This document shows positions 46,025 to 59,100 of a DNA stretch of 64,000 nucleotides, piece after piece. The notes beneath the pieces are model-generated. The model was given only the letters and a program-made list of their open reading frames with translations, searched no databases and was not told where the DNA came from. The DNA lies in contig JAGFNK010000077.1 in the NCBI GenBank assembly GCA_025769875.1, positions 1-64,000 of the forward strand, given 5' to 3'. The position numbers and the translations under genes were made by a program. Position 1 is the stretch's first letter. Each line of letters opens with the position of its first letter. This DNA comes from Russula earlei (Eukaryota; Basidiomycota; Agaricomycetes; Russulales; Russulaceae).

Positions 46025-48232
46025 TCATGCATGCGCACGGCGAGCACCTCCCAAGCGACCGTGAGTAATGTGGTGGTGAAACTCCCGGTGCCTAGAGATG
46101 GGAAAGAGAGAGCCGGGTTCGTGGGTCAAAACGTTCGACACGGCAGTGATCTCCAGGGATGGGAGTCTCTCCAGGTCGATCGGACTGCGATCAGCCTGAT
46201 AAAATGTCAAGGTTTTCGAACTGACAACGAACGACGTAGAAAGTAAGCGTACCGCTTGGACGCGCCAATGCAAGTTTTCTCGTAGATAAGGGCCGACGAC
46301 GCTGGGGTCGTATGACGAAAGACCTGACACCTTCGCGATTGCCGAATTGAGGTGTACGAAACCTTCGATCACGATTTCTGCCTGTTCGCGACAATTGGCG
46401 CACTGCTCTACCTCACTGTTCACGAACGCTACATGCACGCCGACAAACGAGGTAGAGGTACACCAGAGCGCAGGATCTTCTGGGACATTGCCTAGGAAGA
46501 TCAGGACCATATATCCGTCTCCAAGTTCGTACTTCTTGGCGTGGATTCGGGCAGTCCAATCATATATCGAGCTTGGAGGTATCTTCTCATGTTCTTCAGG
46601 CTCAGTTGTGTGAGATGGGTTTACTCGCTCGTGGACATCATGGGCGATATTTTCGGCAGCAGACTTGACGGAAGACACGGCTGCGGTGACTTTGGGGGCA
46701 ACTTGTGCCACCGGCGCGGGAGCATCGTCTTTAGCGGGTGGTTGAGCGAGAAGGTTTACACTAGGCACGATTCTCCTGGGCAAGGAAAATTGGCCCCCAC
46801 CGTACGTCCGATTGATGTAATTCCCAATGGCAAGCTGAACAGCACCGACATTGCCCAAGTCAAGGTTATTGAATTCCGGGTACGTGTAATTTAGGTTAGT
46901 AGTCGCCGTGGTCCCCGACGAAGCCCAGAACCCTGTCTGCGAATTCCAGAAAGGCGTGAGATCTAGAATATTTTGTGAGTGAGTATCAAGATGTATGACT
47001 CGACATCGGTCCAACATACTGGTTTTGTCGTCGATGGTGGCATTTCCGGGTATGGTGAAGGTTCCACCTTGAGCCGGACCGCTTGAAACCCATACCCCAG
47101 GGTTGACTGCTGACCAAAGAGAAAGCATGCGATCCACGTTGCAATGATGCAAGTAGAAAATGGGGTCGAATCCTGAAGAAAAAAAGGTCAGATGTTACGC
47201 CAATCTCCTCAGAACGGAGCGAGCTACCAGCGATGGCAGGATAAGCCATGTTCCCACCAACGATAGCATGGATCTTGTCATGAATGGCTTCCAGGGAGTT
47301 ACTAGAAGTGTCACCATCGCCGACCGTGTGGTTGCTGAAAGCAGGCCATGTACGAACAAGTGTGAGGAGCCTGTATGTGCTGGAGGTGATGTCTCCTTGG
47401 ATCGAGGCCAGATTACTGTAGAGGGACAGGTGATTGAGAGAGGTTTCGTTGAGGACAAAAGGAAAAGCCATACTCTCTCAGGCCTTGGACGTCAGTGGCC
47501 GCGTTCGGACTCCTCGGATTATCAGGATGTCTGATTGTCGTCTTCCAAGACCTCCAAGGATTTGGGAAGGACGAGTCGACGGGTTTGAAAGTGTATTTGA
47601 GGAGTGGATTCGGTACATTAGTCGTCTTACCATCAGGCGTGATGATGTCGACCGTCTCCAGAGAGATAACCTCGGGGGGTGGGACAGTTTTGATAGCCCA
47701 ATCCCAATAAGGCGCTCGGAGGTTCTGGGCCGCGCCTACCCAGCGCCGTTGATCTTGATATGTTTTAGCAATATCAAGAGCATGCTGTTGTAATACTTGC
47801 TGTAAAATTCAATCAATATTGTTGTTTATGTATGATCTCATGAAACGACACTGACCTCGTATAGGGCCAAAAAGGTCGGTGCCAAGTCGGGAAAAGCACA
47901 GATCCGTGAGTGCAGTATCCACCCCACTGGGATCCCTGGACGGGGCGATTGCCACCAGCTCCTTCCCATTGTACGTAGGGGAGACCGTGAATTCCGCTAA
48001 TAGCAAAATGAGAAAGTGGATTAGTCTGAGACGTCGTATACATGCGCGCTGTTTGGGAGTCAGTGGTCTCATGGGTTGGTCAATACAGCTTTGGAGGCCG
48101 CGTACTGAGGGCCTGAACGTATAAGGAGAACTGGTCTTGATTCTTAATAAAGTCATTGATCTCGAGACGGTTGGGCGCAGCAGCCCCTTGGGTTTGGCCG
48201 CCCGTTGCGCCGGTAATGATGAGATGAGACAT
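46025..48232 (-). CDS. Tyrosinase, tandem copy 3
   Basis: Start [20 protein letters not shown] at 48232. Copper [11 protein letters not shown] and [15 protein letters not shown]. Copper [16 protein letters not shown] and a [12 protein letters not shown] string. The C-terminal domain ends [17 protein letters not shown]. The frame breaks right after FPTWHRP at a T5 run (47869-47873, A on the plus strand); one more T would restore the family string ending LYE. A segment near copper site B reads [11 protein letters not shown], whereas the other copies have [11 protein letters not shown], so this copy is the most diverged there. About six introns of 50-60 nt. The TATA box is at 48295-48290. Confidence 0.87.
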
Positions 48233-48289
48233 GCTTGGGTGTTGCTTTGGAGGGTTGGATGAGGAGGGTGGGCCCAAGATTGACGAGCA

Positions 48290-48295
48290 TTTATA
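48290..48295 (-). promoter_or_regulatory. TATA box of tyrosinase 3
   Basis: TATAAA on the minus strand, about 58 bp before the start codon. Confidence 0.6.
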
Positions 48296-48299
48296 CTCG

Positions 48300-49391
48300 A
48301 TTGACTGAGGCGGATAGACATGGCTCTATGGCTCTCTGGATTATTGTCACGCCGGCCTTTCCCCGCCAAACTGGGAGCAGTGTGCATACATCCGATATGT
48401 TGCCAGTAATGCACGGAAGTAGGACTGCCAAGGTTGGCAGGCCTGTCATATATGGGGTTATTGCTTGGGTTCTGATGTGCGTGCTTGCTAAATTCAGCAT
48501 GTACTCAGCTTTTTCGACATGGCGAAGCGCATTGCAACGTCATGAGATCCGTCACTTCACGCCACTCCCGAGAGCGGGGTGAGGGCCAGGATCGTATTCA
48601 ACATCGAGTTTGATAGTCTTATGAAAGATTGTCCACAGCGCGATATATGCTATGTCACATATAGCATGAATTGTGTCGTGCATATTATTCACAAACCCAT
48701 ATACGTGCGTGCGTCTTGAAGCTTGAAGTTCTGCACAGCGGTGCTCGAACGCATCTTTATGGTAAGGAAGAGCAATAATGTCGTTTAGCCTTGTAGAACA
48801 TACGATAGATTCCGGCCTAACTGATCCGGTCCCAGGTGCTGATGATAGGGAATCATGATTCCGAACAAACATGCATAAGGGGGGCTTTCTGGGTGGGAGT
48901 TACTTATCCCCTGACCGAACTTAGAGAATCACTAACCGAAAAAACGACCTTCGATATCAAAGAAACGGTTCGCTGACGGCCATGAAGAGATCTAGGGGCT
49001 ATTATATCCAAACCGGATATGCCGTGGCACTATGAACGATGCTGCGCTGCGCAAAGCTTGGCGAGCGAAGCGCCGTGACTCGTTATGGAGGAAGATGAGA
49101 GGCATTTTTGATTCCAGGGTAGTGTTGCTCCGGCACGACGACGATTCCGGCGTAGAGTAGCTTCCATTTTTTGGTTCTTCTGCGGACATCAGGTGCCACG
49201 CATGCATATGGTTTCACGGAAATCGTCGCATCTGTCCTCGGCGTTCGAAGCCGGTTCTGAAAGCACATTGTCGACAAACCCAGGATTTGGAAATTCGTAC
49301 GTAAGTCGGTACCGCAATGTCACACTCGTCACGACATTACGAATGACGTAATTTACTTTTACTTATCACTCTCCTCTCGTTCTTACACACA
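48300..49391. other. Divergent intergenic region, tyrosinase 3 and SYLF gene
   Basis: Holds the upstream regions of both divergently transcribed genes. No TATA is evident before the plus-strand gene, which has a pyrimidine-rich leader (CTCTCCTCTCGTTCTTAC) just before its ATG. Confidence 0.45.
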
Positions 49392-50417
49392 ATGTCTATG
49401 TTCGACAAGTTCAAGAAAGGCGCGTTCAAGGCTGGAGTCCAGGCCTCCACACTCATAAAGGAAGGCTCGAGCCGAGTGCAGTCGTCATCTCAGTCGTTTG
49501 CCCAAGGGTTCAGCTTGCCAGGAGAGGCTGAGAAGGCCGCAAAGATCCTCGCAACCTTTCTCGGTCTGTCTCCCACTCCAACTCGCCCCAGAATCCTGCT
49601 CAATCTTTTCCCTCCAAAGCTGACCCTGACAACCCCGAATCTGCCCTCAACTCCATTCCAAAGGCCGTGCTGCAACGCGCACGAGGTGCGCTCTACACCA
49701 TCCCCCCTCGACTCTCCCGCTGACTTTAGGTGCTCTCTCTTTTTGCAGGTCTCGCCGTCTTCCAGGTCCTCAAGGCCGGTTTCGTTTTCTCAGGAAAAGC
49801 AGGCTCCGGCCTCGTCATATCGCGCTTACCTGATGGCTCATGGTCCGCACCGTCGTGTATCGCGACGGGTGGCGTTGGCTGGGGTCTCCAGATCGGCGCG
49901 GACATCACAGATTTCGTCATCGTGCTCAACAGCGAAGATGCAGTCCGAGCTTTCTCCCTCGGTGGAAACGTCACCATCGGGGGCAACATCGCCGCTACTG
50001 CTGGTCCGATTGGCACCGGAGGGAGCGTTCAAGCAAGCCTTGCTCATCCAGCGCCGATGTTCTCGTACTCCAAGTCTAAGGGTGCGTCCGTGAAAAGCCA
50101 CTCCTTTTTTCACTCATAATGGCATGACTTTGCAGGATTGTTCGCCGGGTTGTCGCTCGAGGGAACAGTCCTGATCGAAAGGAAAGACACCAATAAGGAC
50201 TTCTATGGCTCGGCAATACCAGGCCCGTGACATTCTGGGTGGACGCGTTCCCCCACCAGAGGTCGCATCGAGGCTGTATGAGATCATCGAAGCTGCGGAG
50301 GGCCTTGACGAGACAGGACTACCAGACGAGTCATATGTCCCATCGGTAACTGGCGAGCATCAGCATCTCCAGGTTCATCCTGGGAATCAGACTGTCTTTG
50401 ATGCAGGCGCAAACTAG
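49392..50417 (+). CDS. SYLF (Ysc84/SH3YL1) domain protein
   Basis: A phosphoinositide- and actin-binding module found in yeast Ysc84, acting at endocytic sites. Four exons: 49392-49563, 49620-49685, 49749-50081 and 50136-50417. The start MSMFDKFKKGAFKAGVQAS is followed by IPKAVLQRARGLAVF, FSGKAGSGLVISRLPDGSW, GGVGWGLQIGADITDFVIVL, GGNVTIGGNIAATAGPIGTG, APMFSYSKSKGLFAGLSLEG and DILGGRVPPPEVASRLYEII, all typical of the domain in order. No SH3 domain is attached, so it is the short SYLF-only form common in fungi. Between FYGSAIP and ARDILGG the frame shifts by one base near 50220-50226 (a GG). Divergent from tyrosinase 3 and convergent with the ENPP gene. Confidence 0.88.
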
Positions 50418-50734
50418 AGCCTGAGCAGCTTTCCAGACTCACTGTACTGACTTATGCTGGTGTTGATTTCTTCTGTTGCATCATTGGTCTTTACTCTGCC
50501 TGCGGGCAACGTAATGTGTTTCTCTTCAACGACGTGCCGCACAGTGTTTCCGCATCCAGCAGGTCACTCCGATAGCAGTGACCACTTTTCCACATAATCC
50601 CTATTCTGCAGAGGCGTGCTTATGAACCGAGTCCAACGATTCGTGTTTGAACCTTCTATGATCAAGTGACAATTCGGACAGAACGTCAGATTATCGAGTG
50701 GATGCATCTACTACGACGTTAGGATCTTTCATGA

Positions 50735-53090
50735 CTACATGAGTGTATCATCGTCAGTATGTATGGGTACTCTACCACTGCTGGTATGGCCAGAAGAGAC
50801 GTCCTGCAATGGCCTGTTTAGAAGGTATTTATCCCAAAATCCGGTCGTTCCGTTTGTTTTCGCCGCAAGTGCTTCAGTACCGAGCAGCTTCATGACGAGA
50901 TTGTAGACCTCAACGTTATCAAAACCTTTCATTACGTAAGTCCCCTCTGAGGTCGAGTGCCAGCCATTGTTGGGATTCGATAGCCAATTTCGGCGGCGTG
51001 AGTTACTCCGGCTGTGGTGGACAGCCTTTGTTACAGCAGAGAAGGGGCCATGTGCAACAAATATGGCGTGCATAGTAGATTCATTGTTGTCATAGCCATG
51101 ATTCTGCAAATCAGACAGAAGCTGTCAGGAGATGATCAAAGTACGGAGACGATCACATACTCCTTTTGATAGACCTACATCTCCCTCCTTGCCCTTTGTC
51201 AACACATAGCCCATGTTTGGAACGACATAAATCGGCGCAATTCTTGTGCAGCGAGCGAAATGATACCGTTCAGGCATGGTCTGTGGAGTATATACACTGA
51301 ACTTCTCGCTGTTGTCGGCCGCCGCCGCAAGTAAAACATCAAGGTAATGAGAAATGTTGGCTGAAGGGTTGAAGTGGAACCCCATAGAAGGCCAGCCTAA
51401 ATCTTTTGCTTAGATGCAAATATAAGAATGCCAGATGAGTAGGAAGGCCCCCACCGTCCTCGTGTTCGATAGCTCGCCATCCTTCCTCACCCAGTATCTC
51501 ATCAATGTACACAAGCTCCGGATGACTGGTATCCGTCATGCCGTGGTCGCTCACAAAGACAACGTCTACAATGTCGGTTAGATTACGGGCCTGCAGAGAA
51601 TCATGCAAGTCTCTCGCAAAAGCATCAACGTATTTGAGCGTATCCTATGGGAGGAATGAGCCAGTCGCGATATGAAGACGTACGAATCAATTACATTTAC
51701 TCTCTGAGAGTAAGGCCCTGCTGCGTGCCCTGCCTGATCCAAGGAAGGCTCATAGGCTAGAAACAGGATTGGGTAAGCTTGGCTTGGTCTCCCTTGGAAC
51801 ATACCATACCAAGAATAAGCTGAGGGCGCTTGCTTAGCGGGAGATCAATCCATTCTAATATTTGGGCGAGTTTAACATCCAACGAAACTTTATCCTACAG
51901 AAATCCTTTCAAATCATTCGGAAGCCAGGAATGATGATTCATACCCTCCAAGGGACGAAGTATGTTGGCGAAGCCCCAGAAAGAGTTTGAGGAGGACCAG
52001 GCCTAACGGGATCCATGTGACCATTACAAAAAAAGAAAAGAGAAACACGGCGAAACGAACCACATCAGGTTGGCAGTAATGAGCCCCGCTCTCCCAGCCG
52101 TTTCCCACATCTGCCGTGGACGTGAGCCAAGCCCCAAGATGACACTGAGGACGATAACTCGCGCACCGGTTCTCCATTCCACCAATGCGGTTGCGAAGTG
52201 CACGAAACGTTAGCATAATAAAACTCTGAGTCTGTCTCTACATCCCAGAAATTCTGCGCAAGTGGTCAACAAATGTTTGAGTAGAGGCGCGCTTGTGGTT
52301 TACATTCGCGACAATTCCGTGAGACTCGGCATAAAGACCTGTCCTGTTGGAGGAGTCAAGGAACACGCCGGGCAGAATTATCACGGTAACGCATACATGA
52401 GGGCCCAGTGATTGCTAATGGACTTGCCTTAATATGTCAGAGACAAGCCATAGAAAACAGAACGCTCACGGGAAAGTCAATGTCTGTCAGATACAATCAG
52501 CTATGTCCCTTCATCAAGTGATGGATACTCACGGGAAATATTGGTTTCATAAACTTTGCCCTTAGACCTTTCTTGCTTATGTCGAGCAAGTGAGGTGTCA
52601 AGCCCCTATCTAGATAGTCCGCTCTGTGCGAGATATCATCGGCAAATAATAATTGGTGGGCATAGAAGGCAGAATACCTTAAACCATCAATGGACACGAG
52701 TACGACGGTGCGTTTGAACTGATGTGTGCCATTTGAACGGAGGCTATTCCCGTTGAAATGCAGGGCCTTGGAGGGGCATGGAGGAGCAAACACCCAGTAT
52801 GACACACCGAAAACTAGACCAAGAAGAGTACTGATAACAAGCATGATCCGGGCAGGTCCAAATGACGACAAGGGACGCCTGCTATATAATGGTAATGCCC
52901 GAGGCCTTTCATCTTCGGAAATTGACAGGGCTTCGACACCAGACAGGAGGCCTTTGCGTTCTTCCAGTGGACTGGAAGTATGGATATCGATATCTTCTTC
53001 GGACGATAGGGGCAGTTTAAGAGGAAGCACCATTGTGCAACTTGGCTTCGTGTTCGTGGCAGGTCGAATTAAGACGGAGCCAGCAACCAA
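50735..53090 (-). CDS. Type II membrane ectonucleotide pyrophosphatase/phosphodiesterase (ENPP family)
   Basis: Hydrolyses nucleotide or phosphodiester bonds, probably at the cell surface or in the vacuole. The N-terminus (start 53090, or 53033 at MVLPLKLP) is cytosolic and acidic, followed by one anchor helix (MLVISTLLGLVFGVSYWVFA). The catalytic part reads VVLVSIDGLR, then after a 54-nt intron ADYLDRGLTPHL; the nucleophile Thr is in FPTLTFPNHWALM, assembled across two introns (near 52526-52480 and 52470-52415). TGLYAESHGIVANV, NFWD, HWWNGEP, SLDQAGHAAGPYS (Asp/His ligands), FVSDHGM (Asp/His) and a final STMHAIFVAHGPF plus FDNVEVYNLVMKLLG follow. The gene is very intron-rich (about ten). The stop is at 50735. 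Only ~90 bp separates its start from the midasin stop on the same strand. Confidence 0.85.
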
Positions 53091-53178
53091 GCAATAATTG
53101 TCACGTGGAGGACTTCATATGCACGTGATTACAACACTGATAGAATCAAATCCGATCCAAATCTACCTGCTACCCTGT

Positions 53179-56100
53179 TTACACATCCGATATCCTCTCG
53201 AAAAACTGCTTAATCGTCCCCGAAAGTACCTCAGGAAGGGCTTCTACATCTCTCAATACCAGATAGTAATCGAATGGGAACGTGTCCAGATATCGTTGCA
53301 TTTGTAACTCCATGCGTCCTTCTACGTTTTTATACGCCACTTGCTGCATCGAGAGTATCGAATTTTGCGAGGTGCCTGTCCCACTTCCTTCAGACCCTAC
53401 GATGTGTGCATTTGAATGTAAGGAGTCGATTATGATGAAGACCATCATGACCCGTTGTTCTCGTGCTCGGCGCAGCGCAGCACGAAGCTCCTCGTGGTTT
53501 TGGCAAAGCCCGTCAGAGATGATGATCTCGAGTTGCCATAGGTCCCCGGCGGACGAAGATTTTGCAGAGCGACTTTCTCTGGCAGCCTCGAGTATTCTGA
53601 GGCTCAGTTTCGACCAAAGCAAGCACGTTCGTTGCTTTCTGATTGAACGTGAACGCGGACATTACTTGTGTCGCAGCTTGGTCCGTGAGTGTCTCATTAT
53701 CGAATCCGTGCAGCACGTCTACGGTCTCCCCAAATTTCGCAATACCTATGTCTCCAACCTCAAGTCTGCTGAGAGCCCTTGATACCAGCGCAAGCGTCTC
53801 AAATGCGAGATGAATCGAATGCGATTCGGCCATGGAGCGAGAGTCATCCAGAACAAGGAAAACTTGATACTCTCTCTGGCTTGGGCGCGTGCGCCGGAGC
53901 CAGATCTTGTCCTTCGTGTAATCGCTGGCGATATAGGGGATGATCTTTTTCATGTTCAGGCGCTTTCCCGACCGGTAATCTCCCTTTAGTCTTGTGGCCA
54001 AAGTAGGCTCAAGTATGAGCCGTAGCTGTTCGCACAATGGCGTATGACAGATCCTGCGTCAAGGACTTGTACAAGCGCCAGAGAGTTTCGGCACCCTCGG
54101 AAGGTTGACCATCGGCCTGCCATTGACGCAGAGTGAGCTCAACATAGTCGGCCTGTGGCACGTCGTTATCCGCTACGACTTCTTGCGCATTATATTCCGT
54201 GGACATAATCCGCGCCGTACAATGGCCGCTGATATTGTACCTCATTCGGTGGAATTGCCCGTGAGGCATCCTGCCGGCCCCCCCGTTCTGGGAATTCAGA
54301 TGGAGGTAAGGATGGGGGTAGAAGTTCAAACTCGGGGGCGTGACGCTCCTGATCATCAATGTCCATTTGATTCACGTTGTTGGAGCCATTAGGGTCGTCA
54401 TCGATGAGGCGGAGTTCGCTAAGCTTTGCTACTTCCTCAGCTCCTGCAGGGCCAAGGGCTTGCATGTTATGATCAGCATCATCTTCATGAAGGTACTCCA
54501 GCTGTGATGTCTCGGCACCTGCAGCTGCCTGCTCAGCCGGAGTATGGTCGCTTTCGAGGATGTCGTCAGAGTGCCTGATAGTATCCTCAGAAGCATCTCC
54601 AAGACGACGCTGATGACCGTGGGTGACGTGTTGTGGGACGTTCTCGCGAGACGGCATCATACCAGTCTCGGCATTGACATTGGCAGCACTACCAGTCCCT
54701 TTCTCCGTAGACGTTCTCTCGAGTTGCTCGTCAAGAGCAGAGCTGATACATGAGTCAGAGAGCGGATCAGGAAAACTAGAAGCGTGGAATGGGAAAAGTT
54801 AACTGACTTGGCAGTTATCCCTAGCCTCCTCACTAATACTGGATGCATTCGTGCCTCGAGTACCCCCTGACGGGTTCTCCGAAGGGTATTCGCGAGCGTT
54901 GGAGTCAAAAGAACTATTTGGAACAACTTGGCTGCTAGTTTCTCCCCCTGCTCGTATATCGGGTTGCATGCTGACATCGTCTTCAGGGATGACATCCTGT
55001 GACCCAGGGTCCGTCTCGTCTCCTTCGTGATTCTGGCCATTTAGGCGCTCCCCATCGGTCATCCTCATCTATGGGCTGATACTCCTCTGGGGATGGCTCT
55101 AGCTGCGTATCGTCATCACCTTGCGGCGAGTTAGTTGCTAGGTCTGCATCATCTCCAATCCTATCATCGCCGACTTCCTCGCCGGTATCTTGCTGCATAG
55201 GATCGTCCTTCATCTCGAGGCCATCAGGGAGATCTAGAGTGTTTGAAATTTTGCAAAAAGTCATCCAAAGGTGCTCCATTCTCTCCAGGCGGATCTTCCC
55301 CTTGTCTTCGTCAACCTCGTCCGCAGGACCAGCCTCATCTTTCGATTCGGCATCGTTGCCCTCATCTCTCGTCTCGTCGCGATTCTTCTCCTGGGAGGTA
55401 TAGTCATCCTCCAGAAGTTCATTCTCCTTGGCAACAACCTCGGAGTCGGCGCAAGGTTTGGTAGAGTAGTCCTTGTCCCCCTTCCTCTGTTTACCGTCAT
55501 CTCTAGGGCCTGTCTCATCGCCCCAAAGCTTCTCGTCGACGATGTCGGGATCTCCTGCATCTAGTTCGCCTAACGCCTCTTCGGGACTTGCCTCATCATC
55601 GTCGGGGGATCGTTCCTCATCTGAACCGCGCTCTGGTATGTCCTCGAGCTCGCCTTGGAAGTCTTCACCAACTTCGATAGCATCATCATCGTCTTCTTTT
55701 CCCTCGTCTCTTCTCCTGTCCGACTCGGCGCCCTCTTCCCTCAAGCCCTCCACCTGGCTCTCATCTTCAATCTCTTTACTTACGTTCTCGTTCCCACCTC
55801 CTTCACCGAAACCAACACCACCGTCACCGCTTTCAACTTCTGTACCGCCGTCTCCTTGCTCTTCGACGTCATGCGGTTTACAGAAACCGTTGTTTGCTAT
55901 GTTGAGCAAAACAGAACAGGCTGCGAGTTGGAGCTTCAATAGACTATCCACCCATCTTGCCATGCAAGTAAGTTGTTCCTCGACGAGAAGCGTATATCGT
56001 TGGATGAATGGGACCTAGTCGTGAGGCACTGTTCTTGATCTCCTCCAGTGTACCTCCTGCCAGCCGCTCGACCAAAGAGTCAATGAGCGCAACTTTCGAG

Positions 56101-59100
56101 TCAACGCGAAGAAGATCGCCAATCCTGATAAGAAAATATGACGTGTCTTTGATGTAATTATCTTGGTTTGGAATTTGGAACTGATCTTCTGGAGGTATAA
56201 CGGAAAGGATAGATTGTATAGATACTAGGAGCGCCTCAATCGCTTGGTCTGAGCTATGATCAGATGGGCTTGATTGCTGGTTGCTGCAGGGAATGAACGA
56301 CATCTGTGACGCCAGCCAGTCCCTCAGTGGTGAGATAATAAGTCTGTACTGCGGGTGACTCCTCTCCCACTGCAGGAGGAGATTCTGGGCCTTGGAAATG
56401 TGACACTGGGTCATACACAGGTTATCATGCTCATCTGCCAATAATAGCTCAACACGGGCGTCATTGCTCTGAAATGTGTGGGACGAACCTCGCAGAAGAA
56501 CAGGTGTCTTTGTCTCGTTTAACTTCGTCCATATTGACCGTAGCACCTTTTGACAGCCTTGCGTAGATGATAACAGTGTTTGTAAACCTTCTATGAACGA
56601 AGCAGGTGCGGGCGATGTGCCAGGTAAATCCCCGAATTCCTCGATCTTGTGAATTGTTTCGGAGATGGCGTGACACATCCTGGTAACTGTTTCCTCCGCG
56701 TTTAGGACAGGGTCCGAGGCAGTGAGGCCCCAGGCGGAAATTCCAGAAGATCCATGTATTGAGCTGAGTCTCTGAGACACACGTTTTAATTTCGCGTACT
56801 CATTGAGGTAACTGGCTAGCCTTTGGTAGAAAAGCCGCATCAGTAAGAGAATAGTCGATTCGAGGTACACTGACTTGGTTCTGCAGATAAGTGACGTAGA
56901 TAAAGCTGACTCCAACAGCATAATGGAACGCTGGAGCTCTTGTGTAGAGATATCGCCATGGTGCTCAACCAGTGTAGCTCGTAGTTTGGGGAGCATGCCC
57001 TGCAGTCGAACAAAATATTTATCTGTGTTTCGTACGCCCTCGAAGGTATCGGATTCGATATTCAGGGACGGTTGTTCTCTGAGCCACAGATCGTTCCTCT
57101 GTCGGAGCAGTACAGTTGACGGGATATTCGTCGCAAGTCCAATCCTTTTGAATTCCTTGGCGGAGTCACTCCAGGCCTTCCGCTTGCGCACCAAGAGAGT
57201 TTTCCAAAGCTTCTCCCTGCGCTCCGCCGTGGCTCCAGAAGGGAGGACGACTGAAGCTAGCTCTTTGGCAGTGGAAATTATGTGCTCCGTCAGATGATCT
57301 AAGTCATGAGACGGCCTTGATCTTATGAAGACATCAATACGGGAAGTGATCAAAGAGTCGAATTTCCGGTACGTCCTGCTGAGATCTTGTAAGTGAATCG
57401 GGCCATCAACTAGTGTCATATAAGTGTGGAGACCGCCGTCATCAATTTCGCTGGTATTCGGGAGAGGCTGGGAGAGACTAGGATCCGCTAGCGTCTCAGT
57501 ATCAATCACTTGGTCTAGCCGGAGAAGATCTTTGACAGGTTGGCGCAAGATATCCCGATATTTACGGATAACTTTGTAAAGTCGATGATGTGTTCTTTTG
57601 GCACTAGCCTTGAGAGCTTGGACGTTGGCATCCTTCCAACTGGCAACCTTGATAAAACCTTGAATATCTGCAGAGATAGCCCTTTCTTGCGATGCGAGTG
57701 ATGATGTAATCGAAGAGACAAACTGCGCATAATAAGCCTGAGTCGAGTGCACAATGAATTGGACGCGACGTAGTGGCTCTATTTCCCGCTCAGACTTGGT
57801 CAGGGTGAGGTAGCGAAGAAGAGGTCCAAAGCTTCGTAGAAGATCTAAACGCAGCGAGAATTGCCCAAGAGGACTCAACTTGAGGAAACCGTCTAGTAGT
57901 GGAACGAGCTGATCCAAATAATCGTCCAGGCTGTCCGCTGGACTACGGTCCACAAATTCCAGAGGGCTTCGTACAATAGCGTTATATAAGCGGAACCACC
58001 ATTCCGACACTCCTTCTTCGAAGGTGGAAGCTTGCGTCCGGAGGAGGCCAGGCCACGATGATAGCTCTAGTCGTCGCCAAGAGATGATAAGTTCCGTTAT
58101 TGCGCTTCGATGCTTCTTCAAGGTAGTTTCTTGACTCGCATACATTTCCCAATCATCAGTTTGGAGCAACAGCTGCTCCAGGAAAGAAAGAACCTTCGCC
58201 ACCGGGCTTTGAGCGCTGAGGGAGAGAATTTGAATACAGCGGTCTCTTAGATGGTGTAGAACCATCTGGTCTGGCCAATCTTGGATAAGAGCATCAAGCC
58301 CATGTTTAAGAGATTCAACCAGGGTAGATGCCCTTCGGATTTCTGGCACATGTGTGTCCAAATAGAAGTTATAAGGGCCGCGCAGTTCTTGAGTCATTAG
58401 GACAGTGAAGTTCGCGTAGGCGAGCTGCAAGAAGGGAGAGCTGGTAAGGGAAGCTATGGCCGTCTAATGTTTCTGAAAGATTGATTTGATATTTATCCAG
58501 GATGGAGGTCAGAAGCGCCGCGCGAAAGTCAGGAAAATGGGTTTGGGCGCTCGGCGGATAACTGCCGGGTGCCATGATGCGAAGATGGAGAAGCATGAGA
58601 TTCGTTGCATACGATCCGTCTGATGGTAAAACTCGTCGGGCTATATGATCACGGCCACTCTCTTTGATTTGATCAGCGTCGAAGAGAGCTTCGTAGTCGG
58701 GGAATATGACTAAAAAGTCCTCTTCCTCCAGCTCCGACTCCTTTTTGGAATCGTGGGCAATGCGGTTTGTGCGATATAACGACTGTGACGCGATATCTGT
58801 TTCTTCCTTCTTCTTCTGGTCGATGAGCCAGAGCCTCACAGCCCGCTCGTACACGTTTTCTATAGCAGCGATTCGAGACTGCATGCCTATGCCCAGTTCG
58901 ACCTCAAAAGCAACCGCGGTTAATACCACTAATATTGACTCGAATGGACTCTGTTCAACTGCACGAAAATCGCCTCTGATATCAGCAGCAATCAGAGAGG
59001 TTGCCCCCCCTACGGAAGGAAAGGCCACGAAAGCGTGTGATAACCTCTCAATAGCGGCAGCCTCTCTACACGCAGAAGCATGGGCTACGAGACGCAGACC

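Noticed and set aside
40223..53090. A biosynthetic gene cluster built around the tyrosinases
   Set aside because: No synthase, transporter or regulator of pigment or secondary metabolism lies next to them; the neighbours (NTA1, SYLF, ENPP) are housekeeping-type genes.
55243..56018. Plus-strand serine/proline-rich frames
   Set aside because: They are the complement of the Asp/Glu-rich linker of midasin, which explains their composition.
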